From: Pseudomonadota bacterium
Lineage (GTDB): Bacteria; Desulfobacterota; Syntrophia; Syntrophales; UBA5619
Length of the DNA stretch: 21,358 nt
Assembly: GCA_018896355.1 (NCBI GenBank)
Contig: JAHIMW010000169.1
Location: 1-21,358 of the forward strand
Direction: 5' to 3'
The position numbers and the translations under genes are program-made. Each line of letters begins with the position of its first letter. Within the stretch, counting starts at the first letter, position 1. This document shows, piece by piece, positions 7,654 through 16,371 of the stretch. The notes under the pieces are model-generated. The model was not told where the DNA came from and did not search any database. It saw nothing but the letters and a program-made list of their open reading frames with translations.

Positions 7654-7778
7654 CAGGCTGTTCAAAAATGTCCGGATGCAAGGCCCCCGAAATCCTGAGT
7701 CGTGAGGCGTACTTTATGGTACGTTGAACGGCGAAGGATGAGGAAAACTTGAGCAGACGGGCGTTTTTCAACAGCCTG
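7654..7778. repeat. MITE-like 125-bp element, CAGGCTGTT ends
   Basis: Terminal inverted repeats CAGGCTGTTCAAAAA (7654-7668) and TTTTTCAACAGCCTG (7764-7778) differ at one base. Inside is a hairpin, CGTAC-TTTATG-GTACG. It has no coding capacity. I recall similar CAGGCTGTTGAAAAA-bounded elements from deltaproteobacterial genomes. Its right end is 18 bases before the GTG start of the second mutase. Confidence 0.75.
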
Positions 7779-7796
7779 TTGGAAGGTGGTGACTGG

Positions 7797-9485
<1,689 letters not shown>

Positions 9486-9503
9486 AGAAAGGGAATCAAT
9501 CAC

Positions 9504-9542
9504 TCCCCCCTCACCCCGACCCTCTCCCGCAAGGGGAGAGGG
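9504..9542. repeat. GC-rich hairpin repeat
   Basis: CCCTCTCCC (9520-9528) pairs with GGGAGAGGG (9534-9542), preceded by CTCCCCCCTCACCCCGA. It begins about 18 bases after the stop codon of the second mutase and belongs to the same family as the unit at 6524. Confidence 0.75.
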
Positions 9543-9576
9543 AGCAGAGCGGTGGGAAAAATTGCCCCGATCATCG

Positions 9577-9793
9577 CCCCTCCCCGGGCAGGAGAATGAT
9601 TCAATTTTCCCCTCCCCGGGCAGGAGAATGATTCAATTGTTCCCCTCCCTTGGCGGGAGAATGATTCAATTTTCCCCTCCCCGGGCAGGAGAATGATTCA
9701 ATTGTTCCCCTCCCTTGGCGGGAGAATGATTCAATTGTTCCCCTCCCCTGGCGGGAGAATGATTCAATTGTTCCCCTCCCCTGGCGGGAGGGG
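9577..9793. repeat. Minisatellite, 32-33 bp period
   Basis: GAATGATTCAATT recurs at 9594, 9626, 9659, 9691, 9724 and 9757, and a seventh unit ends without it. Each unit is half of the GC-rich hairpin (CCCCTCCCC plus GGGCAGGA or TGGCGGGA) joined to GAATGATTCAATT. Two subtypes, CCGGGCAGG and TTGGCGGG or CTGGCGGG, are interleaved. There are no unique spacers, so it is not a CRISPR. It ends 34 bases before the start of the second small subunit and fills most of the 342-bp gap 9486-9827. Confidence 0.9.
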
Positions 9794-9827
9794 ATGAAGG
9801 GGAGGGGGAATATTACGAGGGAACGAT

Positions 9828-10235
9828 ATGGCGGAGAAAAAGATACGGATCATGGTGGCCAAACCGGGCCTGGACGGCCACGACCGGGGCGCGCGGATCC
9901 TCGCCCGCTGTTTCCGGGATGCGGGCTTCGAGGTGATCTACACGGGCTGCCACCAGACCCCGGAACAGATCGCCGCCGCGGCCATCCAGGAGGATGTGGA
10001 CATCGTGGGCTTAAGCTGCCTTTCCGGCGCCCACCGCTACCTCTTTCCCCGTGTGGTCGAGCTCCTGAAGGAGAGGGGGGCGGCGGACATCACCGTGATC
10101 GGCGGCGGGATCATCCCCGATCAGGACTTCCCGCTGCTCTACGAAGCCGGCATCAAGGCGATCTTCACCCCCGGCGCCCCGCTCGACACGATCGTCGATT
10201 GGGTCCGGGCGAACGTCCAACCGCGGGAATCATAA
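9828..10235 (+). CDS. Acyl-CoA mutase small B12-binding subunit (second system)
   Basis: A 135-residue B12-binding domain. KPGLDGHDRG gives Asp16, His18 and Gly21 of DxHxxG; SCL in GLSCLSGAH and GGGIIP complete the fold. It is strongly similar to the small subunit of the first system but differs in many positions, so the pair is an old duplication rather than a recent copy. It should provide the cobalamin for the Phe91 large subunit encoded upstream. The 342-bp gap with the minisatellite makes tight co-translation with that subunit unlikely. A GAGGGAA site precedes the ATG. Confidence 0.9.
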   Translation: MAEKKIRIMVAKPGLDGHDRGARILARCFRDAGFEVIYTGCHQTPEQIAAAAIQEDVDIVGLSCLSGAHRYLFPRVVELLKERGAADITVIGGGIIPDQDFPLLYEAGIKAIFTPGAPLDTIVDWVRANVQPRES

Positions 10236-10241
10236 CGTAGA

Positions 10242-10306
10242 GAGGTAATTACAAAAGTACCAATAAGTCCCCTCCCCCCTGGCGGGGGAGGGTTAGGGTG
10301 GGGGGG
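10242..10306 (+). repeat. Left 65-bp inverted repeat flanking meaB
   Basis: Matches the complement of 11734-11798 with four mismatches over 65 bases. It begins GAGGTAATTACAAAAGTACC and continues into the CCCTCCCCCCTGGCGGGGG hairpin. Part of the 379-bp repeat-filled gap 10236-10614, which also holds a GC-rich hairpin near 10360-10398. Confidence 0.85.
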
Positions 10307-10402
10307 GGAGGTTGGCATGAAAGCGAAGCTTAATGTTCACAAATCAGCGTGTTGCAATTTCACCCACCCCCTGACCCCCTCCCGTCAAGGGAGGGGGAAC
10401 AT

Positions 10403-10603
10403 AAAAAGGGGGACAGCTCCCGATTATTTTCGGTTTGTATGAAGAGGGACCATGGTATATCTGCCCTCCCTGTCATTGCGAGGGCTTCAGCCCGAAGCAA
10501 TCTCATCCGTGCAGCAAGTCGTGGGCTTGCTTTGTTGGCCGTTGGTCTCCTGGCAATGACCAGGGACGCGTTAATAAAAATAGGGGAGCTGTCCCCACTT
10601 TTT
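10403..10603. repeat. Split GGGGGACAGC palindrome with an inserted element
   Basis: The left half (10403-10430, GGGGGACAGCTCCC) and the right half (10576-10603, GGGGAGCTGTCCCC) are inverted, but about 145 bp apart. The GTCATTGCGAGG element at 10472-10560 lies between them. This looks like one repeat family inserted into another. Confidence 0.65.
10472..10560. repeat. GTCATTGCGAGG-type repeat
   Basis: It begins GTCATTGCGAGGG and ends CCTGGCAATGAC, an imperfect terminal inverted repeat. AGCAATCTCA follows the left end. A second full copy is at 19424-19514, and only the right end (CCTCGCAATGAC) is present at 12628-12639. Confidence 0.8.
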
Positions 10604-10614
10604 AAGGGTTGTCT

Positions 10615-11592
10615 ATGACGGAGGAATTCGAAGGGATGGAACAGCTTCGCAAGATACAGGCGGGCGACGTCCGGACCGCGTCCCGCCTGATCCGGAACCT
10701 GGAAGACGAACTCCCCGGGGCGAAGAACGCAATCCGGCGGATCTTCCCCCACACCGGCCGCGCCCACGTCGTCGGGATTACCGGGTCCCCCGGCGCCGGG
10801 AAGAGCACCCTCGTCGACGCGCTGATCGCCTCCTTCCGGAAGCAGGAAAAGACCGTCGGCGTCCTTGCCGTCGATCCAACCTCCCCCTTCACCGGCGGCG
10901 CCATCCTCGGCGACCGGATCCGGATGCAGCGGCACGCGGAGGATCCGGGCGTCTTCGTCCGCAGCCTCGCCACCCGCGGCGCACTGGGCGGCCTATCGAA
11001 GGCCGTCGGCGACGCCGTCCACGTGATGGACGTCATGGGGAAAGACCTTGTTCTGGTGGAGACCGTGGGGACCGGGCAGCAGGAAGTGGAGATCATCAAC
11101 CACTCCCACACGGTGATCGTCGTCCTCGTCCCCGGGATGGGCGACGAGATCCAGGCGATCAAGGCGGGGATCATGGAGATCGCCGACATCTTCGTGATCA
11201 ACAAGGCGGACCGCGACGGCTCTCACCAGCTTGAAAGCGAGATCATGTCCATGCTGAACATGGTCTCGGAGTTCCAGGGCGGCTGGCGTCCGCCGATCGT
11301 CCGGATCGGCAACTGCTTCGAACCCGGCCCCTTCGGGGAGAGCCTGGAGGAGCTCGCCGCCGTGATCGGCGATCATTACCGGCGGCTCGTCGAGACCGAT
11401 CTGTTGGGCGACCGGATGAAGCGCAAGACGATGGTCGAGATCCACGAGGCGCTCCGCGACGCGATCCTGGCCCCGATCCTGAAGGAGATGACCGAGAGCG
11501 GGGAGATGGGGGAGATCGCCGGGCGGCTGCTGCGGAAAGAGACCGACCCCTACACGATCGCCGAGGAGGTCGCCCGCCGCCGCCTGAAATAA
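10615..11592 (+). CDS. meaB: MeaB/ArgK-type GTPase chaperone of B12 mutases
   Basis: A 325-residue G3E-family P-loop GTPase. Walker A is GSPGAGKS (57-64), followed by VDPTSPFTGGAILGD (86-100), ETVGTGQQE as switch region and NKAD for guanine recognition. MeaB loads and protects adenosylcobalamin in methylmalonyl-CoA mutase and allows release of inactive cofactor. Being the only MeaB here, next to two mutases, it may serve both. ATG 10615 has AAGGG six bases upstream. ATG 10636, with GGAGG 11 bases upstream, is a real alternative, and an in-frame TTG at 10609 is less likely. A GGGGGAC repeat starts within a few bases of the stop. 65-bp inverted repeats flank the gene. Confidence 0.93.
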   Translation: MTEEFEGMEQLRKIQAGDVRTASRLIRNLEDELPGAKNAIRRIFPHTGRAHVVGITGSPGAGKSTLVDALIASFRKQEKTVGVLAVDPTSPFTGGAILGDRIRMQRHAEDPGVFVRSLATRGALGGLSKAVGDAVHVMDVMGKDLVLVETVGTGQQEVEIINHSHTVIVVLVPGMGDEIQAIKAGIMEIADIFVINKADRDGSHQLESEIMSMLNMVSEFQGGWRPPIVRIGNCFEPGPFGESLEELAAVIGDHYRRLVETDLLGDRMKRKTMVEIHEALRDAILAPILKEMTESGEMGEIAGRLLRKETDPYTIAEEVARRRLK

Positions 11593-11596
11593 TAAA

Positions 11597-11701
11597 TAGG
11601 GGGACGTAATTGCAAAGCTCTTCAAAATATGTCCCCCCTCCCTTGACGGGAGGCCCCTGCTGCTCTTCCCCCTCCCTTGACGGGAGGGGGTTAGGGGGTG
11701 G
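11597..11701. repeat. Repeat block after meaB: GGGGGACGTAATTGCAAA unit and two GC hairpins
   Basis: AGGGGGAC (11598-11605) and GTCCCCCC (11631-11638) form an inverted repeat around GTAATTGCAAAGCTC. Then come two copies of CCCTCCCTTGACGGGAGG, the second followed by GGTTAGGGGGTGGG. It starts four bases after the meaB stop codon. Confidence 0.7.
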
Positions 11702-11733
11702 GTGAAGCGGAACATGCAGATTTTACGGCAAGC

Positions 11734-11798
11734 CCCCCCCACCCTGACCCCCCCCCGCCAGGGGGGAGGGGATTTATTGGTACTTTTGCAATTACCTC
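11734..11798 (-). repeat. Right 65-bp inverted repeat flanking meaB
   Basis: Reverse complement of 10242-10306 with four mismatches. It ends CAATTACCTC on the plus strand. Together the two copies bracket meaB at about 1.5 kb spacing. Confidence 0.85.
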
Positions 11799-11805
11799 GG
11801 GGGAC

Positions 11806-11967
11806 AATAAATAGGGGGACAGCTCCCCTATTTATTTCAGGCGTAAGGGAAAAATGAGGGACTGCGCCCTTTTTTCCCGCAGGGAAAATGGGGCGCTGTC
11901 CCGGTTTTTTCCCGAGGAGTCGGGAAAAAGTGCGAAAAAAATAATAGGGGAGCTGTCCCCCTATTTT
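11806..11967. repeat. Nested composite palindrome before cobO
   Basis: The outer arms are of the GGGGGACAGCTCCCC family (11809-11833 and 11943-11966). Within them are GGGACTGCGCCC (11858-11869) paired with GGGCGCTGTCCC (11891-11902), and a separate hairpin, TTTTTCCCGA (11906-11915) with TCGGGAAAAA (11920-11929). The block ends five bases before the chosen cobO start and leaves no room for a strong ribosome site. The whole gap 11593-11971 is repeats. Confidence 0.75.
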
Positions 11968-11971
11968 GAGG

Positions 11972-12544
11972 ATGCCGGAGTTGGAACCAACCGCGGATGC
12001 GAGAGAAACGCTACTGGAGAAGTACCGCAGGGGCCTTGTCCAGGTCTATACCGGAAACGGCAAGGGGAAAACGACGGCCGCCTTCGGCCAGGCTTTGCGC
12101 GCCGTCGGCCAGGGGTTCCGGGTCTGCATCATCCAGTTCATGAAGGGGCGCAAATACGGCGAATTCCTCGCTGCCGAACGCTGCCTCCCGAACCTGACCG
12201 TCCGCCTCTCCGGTCTCGACAGCTTTGTCATGCGGGACAACCCCGCGCCGCTCGACATCGAGCTTGCGAAACAGGGGCTCGCCCTCGCCAGCGAGGCGGT
12301 CGCCTCGGGGGACTACGAGATGGTCATCCTCGACGAGATCAACGTCGCGGTCGATTTCAAGCTGATCCCCGTTGCCGACGTGATCGACCTCATCCGGGCC
12401 CGCCCGCCGGCGGTCGACCTGATCCTCACTGGCCGCTACGCCCCGCCGGAGATCATCGCCCTTGCCGACACGGTCAGCGAGATCCGCGAGATCAAACACC
12501 ACTACAACGCTGGAATCAAGGACCGCGCCGGCATCGAATACTGA
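11972..12544 (+). CDS. cobO: Cob(I)alamin adenosyltransferase (CobO/BtuR type)
   Basis: A 190-residue enzyme that adenosylates cob(I)alamin to make the coenzyme used by both mutases. Walker A is GNGKGKTT (28-35). VILDEINVA is the Walker B region, and the ending HHYNAGIKDRAGIEY matches the family C-terminus. ATG 11972 is used; a TTG at 11966 is in frame. Only GAGG directly touching the ATG is available as a ribosome site, so translation may be weak. The upstream palindrome may affect initiation. The gene follows meaB on the same strand, but about 380 bp of repeats separate them. Confidence 0.92.
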   Translation: MPELEPTADARETLLEKYRRGLVQVYTGNGKGKTTAAFGQALRAVGQGFRVCIIQFMKGRKYGEFLAAERCLPNLTVRLSGLDSFVMRDNPAPLDIELAKQGLALASEAVASGDYEMVILDEINVAVDFKLIPVADVIDLIRARPPAVDLILTGRYAPPEIIALADTVSEIREIKHHYNAGIKDRAGIEY

Positions 12545-12548
12545 AGGT

Positions 12549-12639
12549 GGGGAAATAAGGGGACATAACACTTAATTCTTCAGGAATTAAGTGTTATGTC
12601 CCCTTATTTCCCCGTCGCTGCGTTCCTCGCAATGACCGG
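12549..12639. repeat. Palindrome, GGGGACATAACACTTAATT type, plus a GTCATTGCGAGG remnant
   Basis: Perfect 30-bp arms (12549-12578 and 12584-12613) surround a 5-base loop. It begins four bases after the cobO stop codon. Bases 12613-12639 then hold only the right end (CCTCGCAATGAC) of the GTCATTGCGAGG family. Confidence 0.9.
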
Positions 12640-12666
12640 CAGGACAGAAATTCAAGGTCTCTACCA

Positions 12667-13422
12667 ATGGAATTATCGATCATCGCATCCGGGAGCAATG
12701 GAAATTGCTATCATTTACAATCCGGCGGGGTCTCCGTCCTGTTCGACGCCGGGAAGGGTTTCTCTGAAACGGCCGGCCGGATGGCCCTCATGGGGAAAGA
12801 GATCCGGGAGGTCGACGGCATCGTCCTCTCCCACGCGCATGGGGACCATTACCAGGGGATCGGGCCGATCGCGAGGCGGCTTGCGATTCCCGTCTATGTT
12901 CGCAAGGAGGTTTATGAGTCCTGCCGGAGGAAACTGGGACCGCTCGATATCCGCCATTTCGAAGGTGAATTCCGGATCAAGGATCTGGCGATCACGCCGA
13001 TCGAAACCTCCCACGACGTCACCTCCTGCGGTTTTGTCGTCGGCTGTTTCGGGATGTTTACGGACACCGGCTGCGTGACCTCCCAGATGAAAGAGGCGAT
13101 CCGGGATCTGGACGCGGTGCTATTGGAGTCGAATTACGATGAAGAGATGCTGATGAACGGGCCCTATCCGCGCCTTCTGAAGGAGCGGATTTTGTCCGCC
13201 CGCGGCCACCTGAGCAATGACGATGCAAGTGATTTCATAAGCCGGCACGGGAGCCATCTCTCGATGGTCTTTCTGGCGCACCTTTCAGGGCAGAACAACA
13301 CCGCCGAAAAGGTGAGGGAAGCCTTTGAATCGCTGAATGGGGATCGGCCGTACGTGGTCTGCTCCAGATCCCGGCAGACGGGGACGTATCTGCTCGGAAA
13401 TACGGAAATACGCGAAATCTGA
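12667..13422 (+). CDS. Metallo-beta-lactamase-fold hydrolase, YycJ/WalJ-like
   Basis: A 251-residue MBL-fold protein. SHAHGDHYQG supplies the metal motif HxHxDH (His56, His58, Asp60, His61). TSHD gives His116, and FTDTG gives Asp133. It continues with VLLESNYDEEML, GHLSNDDA and LAHLSGQNN. These features and the length match the YycJ/WalJ group, putative nucleases linked to DNA replication and cell-wall control in Firmicutes. It has no obvious link to the mutases and probably just follows on the same strand. The ribosome site is weak (AAGGT). A GGGGACATAACAC repeat starts right after the stop. Confidence 0.85.
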   Translation: MELSIIASGSNGNCYHLQSGGVSVLFDAGKGFSETAGRMALMGKEIREVDGIVLSHAHGDHYQGIGPIARRLAIPVYVRKEVYESCRRKLGPLDIRHFEGEFRIKDLAITPIETSHDVTSCGFVVGCFGMFTDTGCVTSQMKEAIRDLDAVLLESNYDEEMLMNGPYPRLLKERILSARGHLSNDDASDFISRHGSHLSMVFLAHLSGQNNTAEKVREAFESLNGDRPYVVCSRSRQTGTYLLGNTEIREI

Positions 13423-13640
13423 AATACGGAATACGGGAACATAACACTTAATTCCGTATTTCCCAGAATTAAGTGTTATGTCCCCGTATTTCAAAAGGGG
13501 CTGTATTTCAATCAGTTTTTCCCCCTCCCCTTAATCCCCTCCCGCCAGGGGAGGGGAAGGATTCAGCGGCAGCTGGTGCAGGTCGCGAGATTTTCCATCG
13601 GCACATCGGCCGTCTTACTGATGTACTTCAACTGATCTTC
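13423..13640. repeat. Tandem duplication, copy 1 (carries a hoxU-like 3' end)
   Basis: Copy 1 of a unit offset by 221 bp. It contains a GGGGACATAACACTTAATT palindrome (one arm mismatch), a GC-rich hairpin, and 13564-13640. The latter corresponds to about the last 25 codons of the hoxU-like gene, ending MENLATCTSCR on the minus strand. It is disconnected from any gene body, so it is a gene-end relic. Confidence 0.85.
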
Positions 13641-13861
13641 AAATACGGCAAATACGGGGACATAACACTTAATTCCGTATTTCTCAGAATTAAGTGTTAT
13701 GTCCCCGTATTTCAAAAGGGGCTGTATTTCAATCAGTTTTTCCCCCTCCCCTTAATCCCCTCCCGCCAGGGGAGGGGAAGGATTCAGCGGCAGCTTACGC
13801 AGACCGCCAGATTTTCCATCGGCACATCGGCCGTCTTACTGATGTACTTCAACTGATCTTC
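13641..13861. repeat. Tandem duplication, copy 2 (overlaps the live hoxU-like 3' end)
   Basis: Same order as copy 1: palindrome (13655-13714), TTTTTCCCCCTCCCC hairpin, then the true 3' end of the hoxU-like gene. Six of the differences from copy 1 cluster in 15 bases coding for VCV versus TCT. Together the two copies fill the gap 13423-13783. Confidence 0.85.
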
Positions 13862-14503
13862 GGGCGCGAAATAGCGGCCGCAGACCGTACAGGTCGCCAT
13901 CTTGAACGTCCGGCCCCAGATCGTCCGGCTGTCGCCGCTCTGGGTGGTCTCCATCTCGATATGCCCGGTCGGGCAGATGTAGGCGCACGCGCCGCAGCCG
14001 ATGCAGGTTACCGACTCCTCCTCAAACGGCGTGCAGACCTTCTTGTCCGTACCCCGGTACGAGAATCCGATCGCGCTGACCCCGACCACCTTTTCGCAGG
14101 TCCGCACGCACATCCGGCAGAGGATGCACTTCACGTTGTCCTTGTCCGGCGTGAACCTTGGCTCGGCCAAGACACCCATCTCGGATGCCATCTCCTTGAG
14201 CTGTTCCGATTCGGGGCAGCGCGCCAGCAGCAACTGGAGCACCAGGCGGCGTACATTCATCACCCGCTCGCTCTTCGTGTCGACGATCAGCCCCTCGGCC
14301 ACCGGGTAGAGGCAGGATGTCACCACCCGCGTCCTTTTCCCGTGCTTGATCTCGACTACGCAGAGCCGGCATGACCCGGACGGTTCGATGGACTCGTGGG
14401 AGCACAGGGTCGGAATGACGACGCCGTTCTCCCGGGCGACCTCCAGGATGGTCTGCCCCGCCTCCGCTTCGATCTTCTTGTTGTCTATCGTCAGATTGAT
14501 CAT
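13784..14503 (-). CDS. HoxU/NuoG-N-like iron-sulfur subunit
   Basis: A 239-residue electron-transfer subunit. Residues 1-75 are a plant-type [2Fe-2S] domain (Cys34, 45, 48, 64). The region that usually holds the distal His-Cys cluster is reduced to ARCPESEQL with one Cys, so that cluster appears absent. Two [4Fe-4S] motifs follow: Cys126/129/132/136 and Cys167/170/173/177. The tail adds CTVC (205-208) and CVSC (235-238), a possible zinc or extra cluster site. It is last in the minus-strand set after nuoE and nuoF, 11 bases behind nuoF. It likely carries electrons between the flavin subunit and a partner such as a hydrogenase or formate dehydrogenase encoded elsewhere. Confidence 0.85.
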   Translation of the reverse strand: MINLTIDNKKIEAEAGQTILEVARENGVVIPTLCSHESIEPSGSCRLCVVEIKHGKRTRVVTSCLYPVAEGLIVDTKSERVMNVRRLVLQLLLARCPESEQLKEMASEMGVLAEPRFTPDKDNVKCILCRMCVRTCEKVVGVSAIGFSYRGTDKKVCTPFEEESVTCIGCGACAYICPTGHIEMETTQSGDSRTIWGRTFKMATCTVCGRYFAPEDQLKYISKTADVPMENLAVCVSCR

Positions 14504-14514
14504 GTTTTCTACCT

Positions 14515-16371
14515 TTACCTTACGATGATTGCATCAAATTTACAGCTCTCCCTGCACGCGCCACACTTGGTACACTTTGCCGGATCGATCGTGTGGGCCT
14601 CCTTCTTTACGCCGGTGGCCGCCTTCGTCGGGCAGACCTTCGCGCAGAGGGTGCAGCCGGTGCACTTCTCGGGATCGACGCTGTAGGTGATCAGCGCCCT
14701 GCAGACGCCGGCCGGACAGCGCTTTTCCTTGATGTGGGCCTCGTACTCATCCCGGAAATACCGGATCGTGCTCATCACGGGATTCGGGGCGCTGTTGCCG
14801 AGCGCGCAGAGGGCGCCGTCTTGGATGCCCTGCGCCATACTCTGCAGGAGCTCCACGTCGCCTTCCCGGCCTTTTCCGTCCGCGATGTCCGCCAGGATGT
14901 CCCGCATCCGCCGGATCCCCTCGCGGCAGGGGACACACTTGCCGCACGATTCGCTGACCAGGAAGTTCGTGAAGTACTTGGCCACGTCGACCATGCAGTT
15001 GTTCTCGTCCATCACGATCATGCCGCCGGAGCCCATCATCGAGCCAATCTTCGTCAGTTCGTCGAAATCGACGGGCAGATCGAGGTGCGCCTCGGGGATG
15101 CAGCCGCCGGACGGGCCGCCCGTCTGGATCGCCTTGAACTTCTTCCCGCCGGGGATGCCGCCGCCGATCTCGAAGACGATCGTCCGGATGGTCGTCCCCA
15201 TCGGGACCTCGACGAGGCCGGTGTTGTTGATCTTGCCGACCAGCGAAAAGATCTTCGTCCCCTTGCTCCCTTCGGTGCCGATCCCGGCGAACCAGTCGGC
15301 GCCCCGGTTGATGATGAACGGGATGTTCGCCCAGGTTTCGACGTTGTTCAAGTTCGTCGGTTTGTCATAGAGCCCCTTGTCGGTCGCGTGGATGTACTTC
15401 GCGCGGGGTTCGCCGGCCCGCCCCTCGAGCGAGGCAAAGAGCGCCGAGGACTCGCCGCAGACGAATGCGCCGCCGCCGCGGTTGATCTTCAGGTCGAACG
15501 AGAAACCGCTCCCCATGATGTTCTTGCCGAGGAGACCCGCTTCCCTCGCCTGCCGGATCGCGATGTTGATGTTCTTCACGGCGAGGGGGTATTCGTTCCG
15601 GACGTAGATGTAGCCCTGGCTGGAGCCGATCGCGTAAGCGCCGATGATCATCCCCTCGAGGACCAGGTGGGGGTTACCCTCCAGGAGGCTGCGGTCCATG
15701 TACGCGCCGGGATCGCCTTCGTCGGCGTTACAGATGATGTACTTTGGTTCGCCTTTGGCCTTTCGGGTTTCATCCCACTTCCAGCCGGCGGGGAAGCCTC
15801 CGCCGCCGCGGCCCCTCAGGTTCGCCTTGATCACCTCCTGGATGATCTCCTCCGGCTTCATCCCCGTCAGCGCCTTTCCGAGTGCGCCGTAGCCGCCGAT
15901 CGCCAGGTAGTCGTCCATGCTCTCCGGATCGACCTTGCTGTTCTGGCCGAAGACGAGCCGGGTCTGTTTCTTGTAGAACGGGACGTCGTCCTCGTGGACG
16001 TACTTCTCGCCGGTCTGCGGATCGACGTAGAGCAGCCGGTCGATGATCTCCCCCGTGAGAACGGTCTTGTCGATGATCTCCCCGGCGTCGTCGAGTCCGA
16101 CGCGCTGGTAGAAGATCTTCTCCGGGGAGATGACGACCATCGGCCCGCGTTCGCAGAAGCCGTGACAGCCGCTCGTCCTAAAGTCGATCTTCCCGGTGAG
16201 ATCCCGCTTCGCAAGCTCCTCGCGGAAGTTGTCCACCAGTTTCCGGGTTCCATAGGCCAGGCAGCCGGTCCCGACACATATCGTGATACAGGGCTTCTTC
16301 GGGTCGCGGCCTGCCTTGAGCCTCTCCTGTACGCTTTTCAATTCATCGAAGGATTTAATCTTGCTCATCAT
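14515..16371 (-). CDS. nuoF: NADH-oxidising flavoprotein, NuoF/HndC/HydB-like
   Basis: A 618-residue subunit with three parts. The first is an N-terminal thioredoxin-like [2Fe-2S] domain (Cys32, 37, 69, 73). The NuoF core follows with the FMN/NADH site NLRGRGGGGFPAGWKW, NADEGDPGAYMDR, and the [4Fe-4S] motif ESCGKCVPCREG. The last 60 residues hold two ferredoxin clusters, CTGCTLCAKVC and CTKCGACRESC. This architecture is typical of bifurcating hydrogenase and NADH:ferredoxin-type modules, not of respiratory complex I. ATG 16371 has AAGGGTG upstream; ATG 16368 is equally possible. The start overlaps the nuoE end, implying translational coupling. Confidence 0.92.
   Translation of the reverse strand: MMSKIKSFDELKSVQERLKAGRDPKKPCITICVGTGCLAYGTRKLVDNFREELAKRDLTGKIDFRTSGCHGFCERGPMVVISPEKIFYQRVGLDDAGEIIDKTVLTGEIIDRLLYVDPQTGEKYVHEDDVPFYKKQTRLVFGQNSKVDPESMDDYLAIGGYGALGKALTGMKPEEIIQEVIKANLRGRGGGGFPAGWKWDETRKAKGEPKYIICNADEGDPGAYMDRSLLEGNPHLVLEGMIIGAYAIGSSQGYIYVRNEYPLAVKNINIAIRQAREAGLLGKNIMGSGFSFDLKINRGGGAFVCGESSALFASLEGRAGEPRAKYIHATDKGLYDKPTNLNNVETWANIPFIINRGADWFAGIGTEGSKGTKIFSLVGKINNTGLVEVPMGTTIRTIVFEIGGGIPGGKKFKAIQTGGPSGGCIPEAHLDLPVDFDELTKIGSMMGSGGMIVMDENNCMVDVAKYFTNFLVSESCGKCVPCREGIRRMRDILADIADGKGREGDVELLQSMAQGIQDGALCALGNSAPNPVMSTIRYFRDEYEAHIKEKRCPAGVCRALITYSVDPEKCTGCTLCAKVCPTKAATGVKKEAHTIDPAKCTKCGACRESCKFDAIIVR

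Noticed and set aside
7415..7771. N-terminal extension of the cysteine-rich protein up to 7771
   Set aside because: The extension crosses a MITE-like repeat and a promoter-like region, has no family features, and a good ribosome site precedes the ATG at 7414.
9577..9793. CRISPR-like array
   Set aside because: The period is 32-33 bp with no unique spacers between repeats, so it is a minisatellite.
12549..12613. Rho-independent terminator after cobO
   Set aside because: The stem is strong but is not followed by a T run on either strand; better described as a palindromic repeat.
13473..13856. Plus-strand open frames across the 221-bp tandem repeats
   Set aside because: They translate repeat sequence twice (the same MLCPRISKGAVFQS start) and end inside the antisense of the hoxU-like gene; they are artefacts of the duplication.
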